Positions 1 through 8,755 of a DNA stretch of 64,000 nt are shown in pieces. Made by a program: the position numbers and the translations under genes. The stretch comes from Azorhizobium caulinodans ORS 571 (GTDB taxonomy: Bacteria; Pseudomonadota; Alphaproteobacteria; Rhizobiales; Xanthobacteraceae): the NCBI RefSeq assembly GCF_000010525.1, contig NC_009937.1:616001-680000 (forward strand), read 5' to 3'. The notes beneath the pieces were generated by a model, which did not search any database, was not told where the DNA came from, and saw only the letters and a list, made by a program, of their open reading frames with translations. How positions within the stretch are numbered: the stretch's first letter is position 1; each line of letters starts with the position of its first letter.

Positions 1-102
1 CACCGTGAACGGGCTCGGGATCGAGCACCAGAGGCCGATCTGCTGACGGCCGGCGTGGATGGCGCGCTTGAAGGCGTTCCGCGGCATCGCTTCCTGAGGC
101 AT
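1..102 (-). CDS. HpcH/HpaI-family aldolase, N-terminal fragment (runs off the window)
   Basis: The first 34 residues are encoded from the ATG at 102 down to the window edge. The start reads MPQEAMPRNAFKRAIHAG, followed by QIGLWCSIPSPFTV. A lysine-rich helix followed by a GLW segment is typical of the N-terminus of class II HpcH/HpaI aldolases, which cleave 4-hydroxy-2-oxo acids to pyruvate and an aldehyde. The metal-binding and catalytic residues lie outside the window, so substrate cannot be judged. The next gene on the same strand is a TctC-type binding protein. Confidence 0.7.
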   Translation of the reverse strand, partial: MPQEAMPRNAFKRAIHAGRQQIGLWCSIPSPFTV

Positions 103-245
103 GGCGTTTCCTGATTTGTTGCCGGAGACGGGCCAGTGATGGCCCGCGGGCCGCACGGACGGCGGCGGCCCATTCTTGAGCGCGCGGCGCTCAAGGGGAA
201 GGGGCAAAACCGGGAGGCGGCGGGATGAAACGCCGCGCGGAGCCC

Positions 246-1250
246 TCAGCGCGTGGTGGCGGAATAGGGATCGGCCGTGCCGAGCTCGCGCCAGCGCACG
301 CGCTCCTCGGTCAGCACGCGGGAGAGCTGCCGGGAGCCGGCGGCCACCACTTCCGCGCCGATGGCCTGCATGGCCGTGACGACGGTGCGATCAAGCAGCG
401 CGGTCTTCAGACCGTTCTCCAGCGCCGCCCGGACATCCTCCTTCAGCCCGGCGGGCGCCACCACGGCCTGCCAGGTGAAGACGTTCATCTCCGGCGCGCC
501 GAGTTCGGCAAAGGTCGGCACGCCGGGGAGGCGGGGGGAGCGCTCGTCGCCGGTAATGGCGAGCGCACGCACAAGGGCGCGGTCGATATCGTCGGCGGAG
601 ATGGAGGCCTCCTGGAACGAGGCCTGCACCTGACCCTTCAGCAGGGCCGCCTCGACCGCGCCGCCGCCGCCCAGATAGGTGATGTTGCGCGGCATCCGGG
701 CGCGCCGGAACATCTCGGCGGCCAGCAGATCATTGATGGAGCCCTTGGCGGAGGCGCCGAACACGAGGTCCGGCTTCGCCCGGATTTCCGCTTCCAGTTC
801 GGAGAGGGAACGGGCCTCGACCGCAGGCTGCACCACCAGCACCGTCGGCATTCGGATGGCCAGCAGCACCGGATCGAGATCGCGTTCGGGCACGAAGCCG
901 AGATTGGGCAGGGTGGTTGGGTCGAACAGCAGCAGCGTACTAGGGGCGACCATCAGCGTGTAGCCGTCCGCCGGGGCGGCAACCACGTAGCGGGCGCCCT
1001 CGCCCCCCATGTCGCCCGGCATGAGGCGGATGTTCACCGGAACGCCGAAGGCGCGGGACAAGGGGGGAGCGAGAAGCTCGGCCAGCCGTTCGCTCATGCC
1101 GCCGGCAGGGCGGGGCACCACGAGCGTGATCGCGCGCTTGGGAAAATCCTGCGCCCGCACCGCCGTCTCGCCCAAGCGGACATCGAGCCCGGCCCAGAGG
1201 AGGAGGCCGAGCAGCAGGCACGCGGAGATGCGACGCAAATGCCCGGCCAT
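246..1250 (-). CDS. TctC/Bug-family periplasmic solute-binding protein
   Basis: 334-residue periplasmic binding protein of the tripartite tricarboxylate transporter (Bug) family, which captures carboxylates or similar small anions. A signal peptide fills residues 1-35 (MAGHLRR, a Leu/Ala-rich core, then AVRAQ). The mature start DFPKRAITLVVP and the PAGG and GYTLMV motifs are family hallmarks. An upstream in-frame start would add 26 non-signal residues, so the ATG at 1250 is preferred. No TctA or TctB membrane subunit is nearby. Such orphan binding proteins are common in beta- and alphaproteobacteria, and the ligand is unknown. Confidence 0.85.
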   Translation of the reverse strand: MAGHLRRISACLLLGLLLWAGLDVRLGETAVRAQDFPKRAITLVVPRPAGGMSERLAELLAPPLSRAFGVPVNIRLMPGDMGGEGARYVVAAPADGYTLMVAPSTLLLFDPTTLPNLGFVPERDLDPVLLAIRMPTVLVVQPAVEARSLSELEAEIRAKPDLVFGASAKGSINDLLAAEMFRRARMPRNITYLGGGGAVEAALLKGQVQASFQEASISADDIDRALVRALAITGDERSPRLPGVPTFAELGAPEMNVFTWQAVVAPAGLKEDVRAALENGLKTALLDRTVVTAMQAIGAEVVAAGSRQLSRVLTEERVRWRELGTADPYSATTR

Positions 1251-1399
1251 GGGACACCCGTTGCGTTTTGGCCTCGCCGAGGCCGTTCCCTTTCCACGTT
1301 CCCGCACGGAACGTCCAAAGCTGAACACGCCGAAGGCTTTTTATTCAAGCGGTAACTGACAGCTTCTGAAAAACGGCCAAAAATATACCGCAAACAATG

Positions 1400-1424
1400 C
1401 GCCCCGGTCTTTGGGACCGGGGCG
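1400..1424 (-). terminator. GC-rich hairpin downstream of the DJ-1/PfpI gene
   Basis: A perfect 10-bp inverted repeat (CGCCCCGGTC, five-base loop, GACCGGGGCG) lies between the end of the PfpI gene and the start of the TctC gene, both on the minus strand. There is no U-run, so it may be a weak or Rho-assisted terminator. Confidence 0.45.
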
Positions 1425-1457
1425 TGTCGTATGGTTGTATGCCAGACCGTCGCGGGG

Positions 1458-2030
1458 CTATTCCGCCGCGACCCGCTGGCCGCGATGACGCCCTTCCGCG
1501 AACTCCTCCACCATCTTGGCATTGAAGGCGGGAATGTCCTTCGGGTTGCGGCTGGTCACGAGGCCCTGATCCACGATGACCTCGGTGTCCGACACCTGCG
1601 CGCCCGCATTGGCGAGGTCCACCTGGATGGCGCTGTAGCCGGTCATCTTGCGTCCCTTCACGAGGCCTGCGGAAATCAGCAGCTGCGGGCCATGGCAGAT
1701 GGCCGCGACCGGCTTGCCGGCCTCGAAGAAGGCGCGGGTGAAGGCGATAGCCTTGTCATTGATGCGCAGCGTGTCCGGATTCATGACGCCGCCGGGCAGC
1801 AGCAGCGCGTCGAAATCACCCGCATTGGCGCCGTCCAGCGGCTGGTCCACGGGGATGGCGTCGCCTTTCTTGTCGTGGTTGACGCCCTGCACCTGGCCCT
1901 TCATGGGGCTCACGATCTTCACCTGCGCGCCGGCCTCCTTCAGGGCCTTCACCGGCTCGGTGAGTTCCACCTGTTCGAACCCGTCGGCGACGAGGACGGC
2001 GACCTTGCGTCCATCGAGACGATTGGCCAT
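1458..2030 (-). CDS. DJ-1/PfpI-family protein (YhbO-like deglycase or peptidase)
   Basis: 190-residue class I glutamine-amidotransferase-fold protein of the PfpI/YhbO branch, linked in characterised members to protein or nucleotide deglycation and stress survival. The nucleophile elbow AICHGPQ (Cys near residue 111, followed by His) and the early VAVLVADGFEQVEL segment with its conserved Glu are present. The length matches the family. It is probably cytoplasmic, as no signal peptide is seen. It appears to be transcribed alone, divergent from the aminotransferase at 2175. Confidence 0.9.
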   Translation of the reverse strand: MANRLDGRKVAVLVADGFEQVELTEPVKALKEAGAQVKIVSPMKGQVQGVNHDKKGDAIPVDQPLDGANAGDFDALLLPGGVMNPDTLRINDKAIAFTRAFFEAGKPVAAICHGPQLLISAGLVKGRKMTGYSAIQVDLANAGAQVSDTEVIVDQGLVTSRNPKDIPAFNAKMVEEFAEGRHRGQRVAAE

Positions 2031-2174
2031 GGGGTCTCTCCTTTTTCCTGTGTCGGGATGGTATCGGTTCGGGGCGCGGCCCGTTCATGCGGCGCGCCCG
2101 GAAGCCCCCAGCTCACCCGGACAACACGAGGACAGGGAATGGGTTCCGGCCAAAGCCGGCCCGAGGAGAACGCC

Positions 2175-3359
2175 ATGCTGACCACCGTTGCCGCCTTCGA
2201 CCGCATCGGCGAGGAGAATGCCTTTGCCGTGCTGGCGCGCGCCACGACGCTTGCCGCCCAGGGGCGCGACATCATCAATCTCGGCATCGGCCAGCCGGAT
2301 TTCCGCACGCCCGAGCATATCGTCGAGGCGGCCGTGAAGGCGCTGAAGGACGGCCAGCACGGCTATACCCCCTCGGTCGGCATCCAGCCGCTGCGCGAGG
2401 CGGTGGCGCGCGATCTGCACAAGCGGTTCGATGTGGAGGTGGACCCCGGCCTCGTGATGATCATGCCCGGCGGCAAGGTCACCATGTATGCGGCCATCCT
2501 GCTGTTCGGCGAGCCGGGCGCGGAAATCCTCTATCCGGACCCCGGCTTCCCCATCTACCGATCCATGATCGAATATACGGGCGCGACCCCGATCCCGGTG
2601 CCGATCCGCGAGGAGAACGGCTTTGCCTTCTCGGCGGAAGAGACGCTGGCGCTGATCACACCCAAGACGCGCCTTCTCATCATCAATTCGCCGGCCAATC
2701 CCACCGGCGGCGTGACGCCCAAGGCCGAGATCGACAAGCTGGTGAAGGGCCTCGCCGATCATCCGCACGTGGCGCTGATGTCGGACGAGATCTACGACCA
2801 GTTCCTGTTTGATGGCGAGCGCCACCAGACGCTGCTGGCTTACCCCGAAATCCGCGACCGCCTCATCCTGCTCAACGGCTGGTCGAAGACCTATGCCATG
2901 ACCGGCTGGCGCCTCGGCTATTCCATCTGGCCCCAGGCGCTCTATGACAAGGTGCGCAAGCTCTCGGTGAATGCCTGGTCGTGCGTCAATGCGGCGACCC
3001 AATATGCCGGCATCGCGGCGCTGGAAGGCCCGCAGGAGCCGGTGGCGGCCATGCTCGCGGAGTTCGACAAGCGCCGGAGGCTGGTGGTGGAAGGGCTCAA
3101 CGCGCTGCCCGGCGTCACCTGCGCCAAGCCCAAAGGCGCCTTCTATGCCTTTCCCAATGTCTCGCGCACCGGCTGGACCTCGGCCAAGGCCCTCGCCTCC
3201 GCGCTGCTGGAGGACGCGGGCGTCGCGACCATCGGGGGGCCGGACTTCGGCGTTCATGGGGAGGGCTATATCCGCCTCTCCTATGCCAATTCGGCGGAGA
3301 ACATCGCCCGCGCGCTGGAGCGCATGGGCGCGTTCCTCTCCGAGCGCAAGGTCGCCTGA
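2175..3359 (+). CDS. PLP-dependent class I aminotransferase
   Basis: 394-residue fold-type I aminotransferase of the aspartate/aromatic group. Visible motifs are the N-terminal NLGIGQPDF, the cofactor-binding NSPANPTGG and DEIYDQF, the Schiff-base lysine in SKTYAMTGWR, and a C-terminal IRLSYA with the substrate-carboxylate arginine. The ORF extends upstream, but AGGAG seven bases before the ATG at 2175 and the homologous N-terminus fix the start. The LprI-like gene begins at the very next base after the stop. Amino-acid specificity cannot be read from sequence. Confidence 0.9.
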   Translation: MLTTVAAFDRIGEENAFAVLARATTLAAQGRDIINLGIGQPDFRTPEHIVEAAVKALKDGQHGYTPSVGIQPLREAVARDLHKRFDVEVDPGLVMIMPGGKVTMYAAILLFGEPGAEILYPDPGFPIYRSMIEYTGATPIPVPIREENGFAFSAEETLALITPKTRLLIINSPANPTGGVTPKAEIDKLVKGLADHPHVALMSDEIYDQFLFDGERHQTLLAYPEIRDRLILLNGWSKTYAMTGWRLGYSIWPQALYDKVRKLSVNAWSCVNAATQYAGIAALEGPQEPVAAMLAEFDKRRRLVVEGLNALPGVTCAKPKGAFYAFPNVSRTGWTSAKALASALLEDAGVATIGGPDFGVHGEGYIRLSYANSAENIARALERMGAFLSERKVA

Positions 3360-3890
3360 ATGGCGCGCGCCGGCCGGACGCTGGCGCGCCTTGGCGCCGG
3401 GATGCTCCTCCTCGCCGCCGCCCCGGCGGGGGCGCAGGAGAAGCCCTGGCGCGAGCCAAACCCCTGCGCCGGCCGGATGCCCGCGCCCGACTACAGCCGC
3501 TGCCTCTCCGAGGCGGCGGCCCTGAGCGAGCGGGAGGTGACGGCCGCCTTCGAGGCGGCCATGGCAGTGGTGGAGGGGCGCACCGACCTTGCCGCCGTGC
3601 AGCGCAACCGCTGGAAAGGGCAGCTCGACGAGGCGCAGTCACGCTTCCTGCTGTTCCGCAATCTGGACTGCCAGAGCGTTGCCCCGTTCGAGGGGCCGCG
3701 CGGCATCGGCAATTTCGAGCAGCGGGCGCTCTGCCTCATTGAGAACAACGCCCGCCGCGCCCGCGATCTTGCGGCCCGCTATCCCAAGCCCGTGGTGCCG
3801 CCCGTGCTGGCCGCGAAGATGGCCGCCCTTGAGGGCGAGGGCTTCCACCCCGCCACCTGGACCGACCCGACGACGCCCCGGCTCGACTGA
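3360..3890 (+). CDS. LprI/DUF1311-like secreted protein
   Basis: 176 residues with a signal peptide (LARLGAGMLLLAAAPAGAQ, cleavage after about residue 25). The mature part has the pattern of DUF1311/LprI lysozyme-inhibitor-type domains: an early Cys, the YSRCLSEAAALSEREV helix, a WKGQLDEAQSRF helix and a late CLIENNARRARDLAARY helix. Four cysteines could form two disulfides in the periplasm. The start is immediately after the aminotransferase stop, suggesting translational coupling. Function in this organism is unknown. Confidence 0.65.
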   Translation: MARAGRTLARLGAGMLLLAAAPAGAQEKPWREPNPCAGRMPAPDYSRCLSEAAALSEREVTAAFEAAMAVVEGRTDLAAVQRNRWKGQLDEAQSRFLLFRNLDCQSVAPFEGPRGIGNFEQRALCLIENNARRARDLAARYPKPVVPPVLAAKMAALEGEGFHPATWTDPTTPRLD

Positions 3891-3964
3891 CACGCCGCCC
3901 GCCCGGCCTTGCGCGCGGCGGCGGCTTGGCCCAAAGGTGCCTGCGTCAGAATGAGGAAGCGCAC

Positions 3965-4888
3965 ATGGCCAAGGTGGTTTCGGTGGGTGAGGTGATGGTG
4001 GAACTGGCGCGCGGCAATGACGGCCGCTACGGCCAGTCCTTCGGCGGCGACACGTTCAACACCGCCGTCTATCTCGCCCGCGCCGGCATCGAGACCGCTT
4101 ATGCCACCGCGCTCGGCGACGACGTCTTTTCCGCGCAGATCGTCGATCTCGCCCGCAGCGAAAATCTCTCCACCGGCGCCATCGTCGAGGTGAAGGGCCG
4201 CGTGCCGGGCCTCTATCTCATCACCACCGATGACAAGGGTGAGCGCACCTTCCATTACTGGCGCGACAGTGCCCCCGCCCGCTCCCTGTTCGAGCTGGAG
4301 GGCTGGCAGGACGTGGCCGAGCATCTGGTCGCCGCACAGGCGGTCTATTTCTCCGGCATCACGCTGTCGCTTTATTCCAACGCCGGCCTCGGCCGCTTCC
4401 TCGCGACGCTGGAACTGGCCGGCGAGCGGGGCGCGTGGCGGGTATTCGACGGCAATTTCCGTCCGCGCGGCTGGGGCGGCGATCTCGCCCGCGCCCGCAT
4501 GGTGTTCTCCGAGGCGCTGAAGCGCGCCTCCATGGCCCTGCCCACTTTCGAGGATGAAGTGATGCTGTGGGGCGACGCCTCGCCCGAGGCGACAATCGCC
4601 CGCATCACCACCTATGGCGTCAAGGAAGTGGTGGTGAAGAACGGCCCCGGCGGTGCCTATGTCCATGCCGAGGGGCAGACCGTCTTCGTGCCCGTGGAGC
4701 GCGAGGTGCAGCCCGTGGACACCACCGGCGCCGGCGACAGCTTCAACGCCGGCTATCTCGCCGCCCGCCTCAAGGGTGCCACTCCGGTGGACGCCGCCCG
4801 CGCCGGCCATGCGCTGGCCGGCCGCGTCATCATGCATCGCGGCGCCATCATCCCCCGCAACGCCCACGAGGGCGTGGCGTCGCATTGA
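3965..4888 (+). CDS. kdgK: 2-dehydro-3-deoxygluconate kinase (PfkB family)
   Basis: 307-residue ribokinase/PfkB-family sugar kinase. It has the N-terminal GEVMVEL segment, the substrate-binding SFGGDTFNTAVYLAR motif, and the C-terminal signature DTTGAGDSFNAGYLA with the catalytic base Asp. The GGDTFNTAVYLAR form is characteristic of KDG kinases, which make KDPG from KDG and ATP. A TTG 39 bases upstream is possible, but GAGGAAG precedes the ATG at 3965. The gene converges on eda, whose product cleaves KDPG, which supports the assignment. Confidence 0.88.
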   Translation: MAKVVSVGEVMVELARGNDGRYGQSFGGDTFNTAVYLARAGIETAYATALGDDVFSAQIVDLARSENLSTGAIVEVKGRVPGLYLITTDDKGERTFHYWRDSAPARSLFELEGWQDVAEHLVAAQAVYFSGITLSLYSNAGLGRFLATLELAGERGAWRVFDGNFRPRGWGGDLARARMVFSEALKRASMALPTFEDEVMLWGDASPEATIARITTYGVKEVVVKNGPGGAYVHAEGQTVFVPVEREVQPVDTTGAGDSFNAGYLAARLKGATPVDAARAGHALAGRVIMHRGAIIPRNAHEGVASH

Positions 4889-4898
4889 GAGGGACATG

Positions 4899-4919
4899 CC
4901 GGGCGGCAACGCCGCCCGG
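4899..4919. terminator. Hairpin between convergent kdgK and eda
   Basis: Perfect 9-bp inverted repeat (CCGGGCGGC, loop AAC, GCCGCCCGG) in the 43-bp gap between the two convergent stop codons. It has no T-run, but the position suits a shared bidirectional terminator. Confidence 0.55.
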
Positions 4920-4931
4920 TTCAGCGCCTGC

Positions 4932-5579
4932 TCAGTCGAACTTCGCCGCGCGCGGAAGCTTCGCCGCTGCCGCCGAGAGTTCGCGCACCTTGTCGAAATT
5001 GCCGGCCTTGATGGCATCGCCCGGCACCACCCAGGAGCCGCCGACGGCGACGACGTTCGGCAGCGCCAGATAGTCGGGCGCATTGGAGGGGCCGATGCCG
5101 CCGGTGGGGCAGAAGCGCAAAGCGGGCAGCGGCCCGGCCAGACCCTTCAGGAAGGGCGCGCCGCCCGAGGGCTCGGCCGGGAAGAACTTCAGCACCTTGA
5201 AGCCCAGCGCGTCGAGCGCCATGGCTTCGCTCGCGGTGGCGCAGCCGGGCAGCACGGGGACCGGCGCCTCGGCCAGCGCCTGCGCGAGCGCGGGCGTGGT
5301 GCCGGGGGTGACGATGTAGGTCGCGCCCGCTTCCACCACCGCCTCGATCTGGGAGCGGTCGGTGACGGTGCCGGCGCCCACGATGGCGCCTTCCACCTCG
5401 GCGGCGATCACGCTCATGGCGCGCAGCGCGACGGGGGTGCGGAGCGTCACCTCGATGAGCGGCAGGCCGCCCTCCACCAGCGCGCGCGCCAGCGGCACCG
5501 CATCTTCCAGACGCTCGATCACCACCACGGGGATCACCGGGGCGCGGGCGATCAGCGGAAGCGGGTTGGACTGGCTCAT
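4932..5579 (-). CDS. eda: KDPG aldolase (2-dehydro-3-deoxy-phosphogluconate aldolase)
   Basis: 215-residue class I aldolase that splits KDPG into pyruvate and glyceraldehyde 3-phosphate. Active-site elements are visible: the IEVTLRT glutamate, VGAGTV, the TPG phosphate region, the Schiff-base lysine in LKFFPAE, and PTGGI. The length equals that of E. coli Eda. The ORF extends 76 codons upstream in low-complexity sequence. The ATG at 5579 is chosen because [19 protein letters not shown] aligns with the family N-terminus. It forms a convergent pair with kdgK. No edd is in the window. Confidence 0.92.
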   Translation of the reverse strand: MSQSNPLPLIARAPVIPVVVIERLEDAVPLARALVEGGLPLIEVTLRTPVALRAMSVIAAEVEGAIVGAGTVTDRSQIEAVVEAGATYIVTPGTTPALAQALAEAPVPVLPGCATASEAMALDALGFKVLKFFPAEPSGGAPFLKGLAGPLPALRFCPTGGIGPSNAPDYLALPNVVAVGGSWVVPGDAIKAGNFDKVRELSAAAAKLPRAAKFD

Positions 5580-5899
5580 GAACGCATCTCCCTCATCGGC
5601 CGCCTGAGGCGCGGCCCGATCTTCAACGACGCGCGCCGGTGCCCGGTTCGCGCGGATGGCCCTTTGAAGCCCAGCCCGCCGCCGCTGTCGAGGGCAAAGC
5701 GGCAGGGCAGGGGCGTGGAAGCCGGGCTCGCTTGGGAGGCTGGGCGGCTCAGGCGGCGACCCGTTGGCGCCCCTGCGGAAGGCGGCCGAGGTCGCGCAAA
5801 CGCGCACGGGCCCTGCATTTTTCGCACGGCCGAGGCTGCGGTCCGGGGTGGACAGGGGTAATGATACTCTGTATCTCTAATCGGGAAATCGGAGTTGCC
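5580..5899. other. 320-bp divergent intergenic region between eda and the zinc operon
   Basis: No convincing gene is seen. It should hold the promoters of eda (leftward) and of the zinc-transport operon (rightward). The only clear element is the inverted repeat at 5860-5878. The rest is GC-rich and open in several frames by composition only. Confidence 0.6.
5860..5878 (+). promoter_or_regulatory. Inverted repeat upstream of the zinc operon, candidate Zur-type operator
   Basis: AATGATAC, TCT, GTATCTCT is a near-palindrome with a perfect GATAC/GTATC core, 22 bp before the first ATG of the operon. It is AT-richer than its surroundings. Zinc-uptake operons in alphaproteobacteria are normally repressed by Zur through an AT-rich palindrome at this position. 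The match to the known Zur consensus is only partial, so the regulator is inferred. Confidence 0.35.
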
Positions 5900-6064
5900 A
5901 TGTCCCGGTCCCATTCCCACGCCTCTCCCCCGCCCCGCCGGCCGCGGCCGGACGTGCGCGTGGGCGGCTCGGCCCTGCGCGCCTCCCTGGGCGTCCGGCT
6001 GGGCGTGGCGGTGGCGCTGGGCGCGGTGATGTGGGCCGGCGTTCTTCTGGTGTTGCAGTCATGA
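5900..6064 (+). CDS. Small single-pass membrane protein at the head of the zinc operon
   Basis: 54 residues: a basic, Pro/Ser/His-rich N-terminus (MSRSHSHASPPPRRP) followed by one hydrophobic helix (about residues 32-52, GVRLGVAVALGAVMWAGVLL). GGAG lies before the ATG. The stop overlaps the znuC start as ATGA, which implies coupled translation and supports a real gene. I do not recognise the family. By position it may assist the ABC transporter or bind metal, but this is inference. Confidence 0.55.
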   Translation: MSRSHSHASPPPRRPRPDVRVGGSALRASLGVRLGVAVALGAVMWAGVLLVLQS

Positions 6065-6801
6065 GCGTACAACTGCGCTTCCGCGATCTCACCCTCGGCT
6101 ATGAGCGCCACCCGGCCGTCCATCACCTGGATGGCGTGGTGGAGGAAGGCGCGCTTCTGGCGGTCTGCGGGCCCAACGGTGCCGGCAAGTCCACCCTCAT
6201 GAAGGCCATTTCCGGCGCCCTGCGTCCGCTTCACGGTTCCATCGACCGTGCCGGCCTCGATCCCCGCGACATCGCCTATCTGCCGCAGAGCGCCGAGATC
6301 GACCGCTCCTTCCCCATCCATGTCTATGACATGGTGGCCATGGGCCTGTGGCGCCGCGCCGGCCTGTTCGGCGGCATCGGCCGCGCGGACCGTGCCCGCA
6401 TCGGCGAGGCCATCGCCGCCGTCGGGCTCGAAGGCTTCGAGAACCGCCCCATCGGTACGCTCTCCGGCGGCCAGATGCAGCGCACGCTCTTTGCCCGTCT
6501 GCTGCTGCAGGACGCCCGCCTGATCCTCCTCGACGAGCCCTTCACCGCGCTCGACGCCAAGACCATGTCGGACCTGCTTGATCTGGTCCGCCGCTGGCAT
6601 GGCGAGAAGCGCACGGTGCTCGCCGTGCTGCACGATTTCGATCTGGTGCGGGCGCACTTCCCGCAGACCCTGCTGCTGGCCCGTTCGGCCGTGGCGTGGG
6701 GACCGACGGCGGAGGCGCTGGCGCCTGAGAATCTGCTGAAGGCCCGCCGCATGGGCGAGGCCTGGGACGAGACGGCACAGCCGTGCGAGGCGGCGGCGTG
6801 A
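6061..6801 (+). CDS. znuC: Zinc/manganese ABC transporter ATP-binding protein
   Basis: 246-residue ATPase of the metal ABC family. It has Walker A GPNGAGKST (near residue 41), the Q-loop YLPQ, the signature LSGGQMQR, Walker B LILLDEPF and the switch HDF. It supplies energy to the permease encoded next, on the cytoplasmic face. The start overlaps the preceding small ORF (ATGA), and its stop overlaps the GTG of the permease. Zinc rather than manganese is inferred from the His-rich binding protein and the COG0523 neighbour. Confidence 0.88.
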   Translation: MSVQLRFRDLTLGYERHPAVHHLDGVVEEGALLAVCGPNGAGKSTLMKAISGALRPLHGSIDRAGLDPRDIAYLPQSAEIDRSFPIHVYDMVAMGLWRRAGLFGGIGRADRARIGEAIAAVGLEGFENRPIGTLSGGQMQRTLFARLLLQDARLILLDEPFTALDAKTMSDLLDLVRRWHGEKRTVLAVLHDFDLVRAHFPQTLLLARSAVAWGPTAEALAPENLLKARRMGEAWDETAQPCEAAA

Positions 6802-7670
6802 CCCCTTACGATCTGCTGGTCTCGCCGTTCGTCGAATTCGAGTTCATGCGTCGGGCGCTGGTGGGCATATTCGCCCTCTCGCTCGGAGCGGGGCCGGTGG
6901 GCGTGTTCCTCATGTTGCGTCGAATGAGCCTGACCGGCGACGCAATGGCACACGCCATTCTGCCGGGAGCCGCCATCGGCTTCCTGGTCTCCGGCCTCGA
7001 TCTCGCGGCCATGACCATCGGCGGCCTCGCCGCGGGTCTTCTGGTCGCCGTGGGTGCCGGCGTCGTGGCGCGGGCGACCGAGATCAAGGAGGACGCCTCC
7101 ATGGCGGCCTTCTATCTGGTCTCGCTGGCGCTGGGCGTGATGATCGTCTCGCTCAAGGGCTCCAACGTGGACCTGCTGCACGTGCTGTTCGGTACGGTGC
7201 TGGGTCTCGATGATCCGACCCTGCTGCTGGTGGCGGGCATTGCCTCGCTGACGCTGGTGACGCTGGCGTTCATCTGGCGGCCGCTGGTGCTGGAATGCGT
7301 GGACCCCACCTTCCTCGCCTCGGTGAGCCGGGCGGGCGGGGTGAGCCACATCATCTTCCTCGCCCTCGTGGTGATGAACCTCGTGGGCGGCTTCCATGCG
7401 CTGGGCACGCTCCTGTCCGTGGGCCTGATGATGCTGCCGGCCGCCACCGCCCGTTTCTGGGTGCGCGATCTCACCGCGCTGGTGGTGGTGGCGACCGTCA
7501 TCGCCTTCGTGGCCGGCGTCGCGGGGCTGCTCATTTCCTATTATGTGGGCGCCCCCTCCGGCCCCGCGATCATCCTGGTGGCCGGTGCCGCCTATGCGGT
7601 CTCGGTCGTCTTCGGACCGGCGGGAGGCGTGCTCTCCCGCCTCATGCCACGTCGTCATCTCGAGGCATAA
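6798..7670 (+). CDS. znuB: Zinc/manganese ABC transporter permease
   Basis: 290-residue ABC-3 family permease with about eight hydrophobic helices. The GDAMAHAILPGAAIGF motif is the conserved ATPase-coupling and channel segment of ZnuB/MntB proteins. A late GGFHALGTLLSVGLMMLPAATA is also typical. The start is taken as GTG at 6798, overlapping the znuC stop as GTGA with GAGG upstream; an in-frame GTG at 6783 is the alternative. It is an inner-membrane protein acting with ZnuC and ZnuA. Confidence 0.87.
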   Translation: MTPYDLLVSPFVEFEFMRRALVGIFALSLGAGPVGVFLMLRRMSLTGDAMAHAILPGAAIGFLVSGLDLAAMTIGGLAAGLLVAVGAGVVARATEIKEDASMAAFYLVSLALGVMIVSLKGSNVDLLHVLFGTVLGLDDPTLLLVAGIASLTLVTLAFIWRPLVLECVDPTFLASVSRAGGVSHIIFLALVVMNLVGGFHALGTLLSVGLMMLPAATARFWVRDLTALVVVATVIAFVAGVAGLLISYYVGAPSGPAIILVAGAAYAVSVVFGPAGGVLSRLMPRRHLEA

Positions 7671-7682
7671 CGGAGCCTTTCC

Positions 7683-8639
7683 ATGCTGTCCCGTCGTACC
7701 CTGCTCGCCGCGGCACTCGTGCTCGGCGCAACCCCGGCGCTTGCCCAGTCGCCGGCGCCCGCCGCCAAGCTGCCGGTGGTCGCCTCCTTCTCCATCCTCG
7801 GCGATTTCGTGAAGAACGTGGGCGGCGACCGCATCGCGCTCAGCACCATCGTCGGCCCCAATGCGGATACGCACGTCTATCAGCCGACCCCGAACGACGC
7901 GAAGAAGCTGGCCGGCGCCAAGGTGATTTTCGTCAACGGCCTCGGCTTCGAGGGCTGGATGGACCGCCTCGTGAAGGCCTCCGGCACCAAGGCGACCGTG
8001 GTGGTGGCCACAAAGGGCATCACGCCGCGCGAGCGCAGCAAGGACGAACCGCAGGACGACGACGATCACGGCCCCAAGGGCAAGAAGGCGGACGCCGGCC
8101 ACGACCACGGCCCCATCGACCCGCACGCCTGGCAGTCGGTGGCCAATGCCAAGGTCTATGTGGCGAACGTCCGCGACGGCCTGATCGCCGCCGACCCGGC
8201 GGGCAAGGACACCTACACCGCCAATGCGGCCGCCTATCTCGCCAAGCTCGACCAACTGGAGAGCGAAGTGAAGGCGGCCATGGCCTCCATTCCCGAGGCC
8301 AACCGCCGCATCATCACCTCCCACGACGCCTTCGGCTATTTCGGTGATGCCTATGGTCTGAAGCTGCTGGCGCCGGAAGGCGTGTCGACGGAGAGCGAGG
8401 CCTCGGCCAAGGACGTGGGCAAGATCATCCGCCAGATCAAGGAACAGCACATTCCGGCGGTGTTCCTTGAGAATGTCACCAACCCGCGCCTGATCGAGCG
8501 GCTCGGCAAGGAAAGCGGCGCCATCGTCGGCGGCACGCTTTATTCTGATGCCCTGTCCCGTGACAACGGCCCTGCGAGCACCTACATCGACCTGGTGCGA
8601 TACAATATCCGCCAGCTCTCGGGGGCGCTGACCAAGTGA
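7683..8639 (+). CDS. znuA: Zinc/manganese ABC transporter substrate-binding protein
   Basis: 318-residue cluster A-I binding protein. A signal peptide covers residues 1-21 (MLSRRTLLAAALVLGATPALA). Metal-ligand motifs are DTHVYQPTP, DPHAW, HDAFGYF and a late Asp (YSDALS). Between the first and second ligands lies an acidic, His-containing loop (DDDDHGPKGKK, then GHDHG), a feature of zinc-binding rather than manganese-binding members. It delivers the metal to ZnuBC in the periplasm. It is twelve bases after znuB, in the same operon. Confidence 0.88.
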   Translation: MLSRRTLLAAALVLGATPALAQSPAPAAKLPVVASFSILGDFVKNVGGDRIALSTIVGPNADTHVYQPTPNDAKKLAGAKVIFVNGLGFEGWMDRLVKASGTKATVVVATKGITPRERSKDEPQDDDDHGPKGKKADAGHDHGPIDPHAWQSVANAKVYVANVRDGLIAADPAGKDTYTANAAAYLAKLDQLESEVKAAMASIPEANRRIITSHDAFGYFGDAYGLKLLAPEGVSTESEASAKDVGKIIRQIKEQHIPAVFLENVTNPRLIERLGKESGAIVGGTLYSDALSRDNGPASTYIDLVRYNIRQLSGALTK

Positions 8640-8653
8640 CCTTGCGGCTGTGA

Positions 8654-8673
8654 CCCGGCGCTCCGGCGCCGGG
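8654..8673 (+). terminator. Hairpin after znuA
   Basis: CCCGGCGC, four-base loop, GCGCCGGG: a perfect 8-bp stem 14 bp after the znuA stop. There is no T-run. It could attenuate readthrough into the COG0523 gene. Confidence 0.45.
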
Positions 8674-8755
8674 ATGTTCTGACGTGCGGCGGCCGTATCC
8701 GGAAGGGGTGCGGTCGCCGTTGCATGCGCGGGCAGCGGCCCGCACAGGAGACCCC

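Noticed and set aside
175..195. CTTGAGCG-N5-CGCTCAAG hairpin after the TctC gene
   Set aside because: Perfect 8-bp stem but no T-run on either strand; too weak to list as a terminator.
6324..8450. 708-codon His-rich minus-strand frame over the zinc operon
   Set aside because: His/Asp richness is the antisense reading of Met/Val codons in the true genes; no family recognised.
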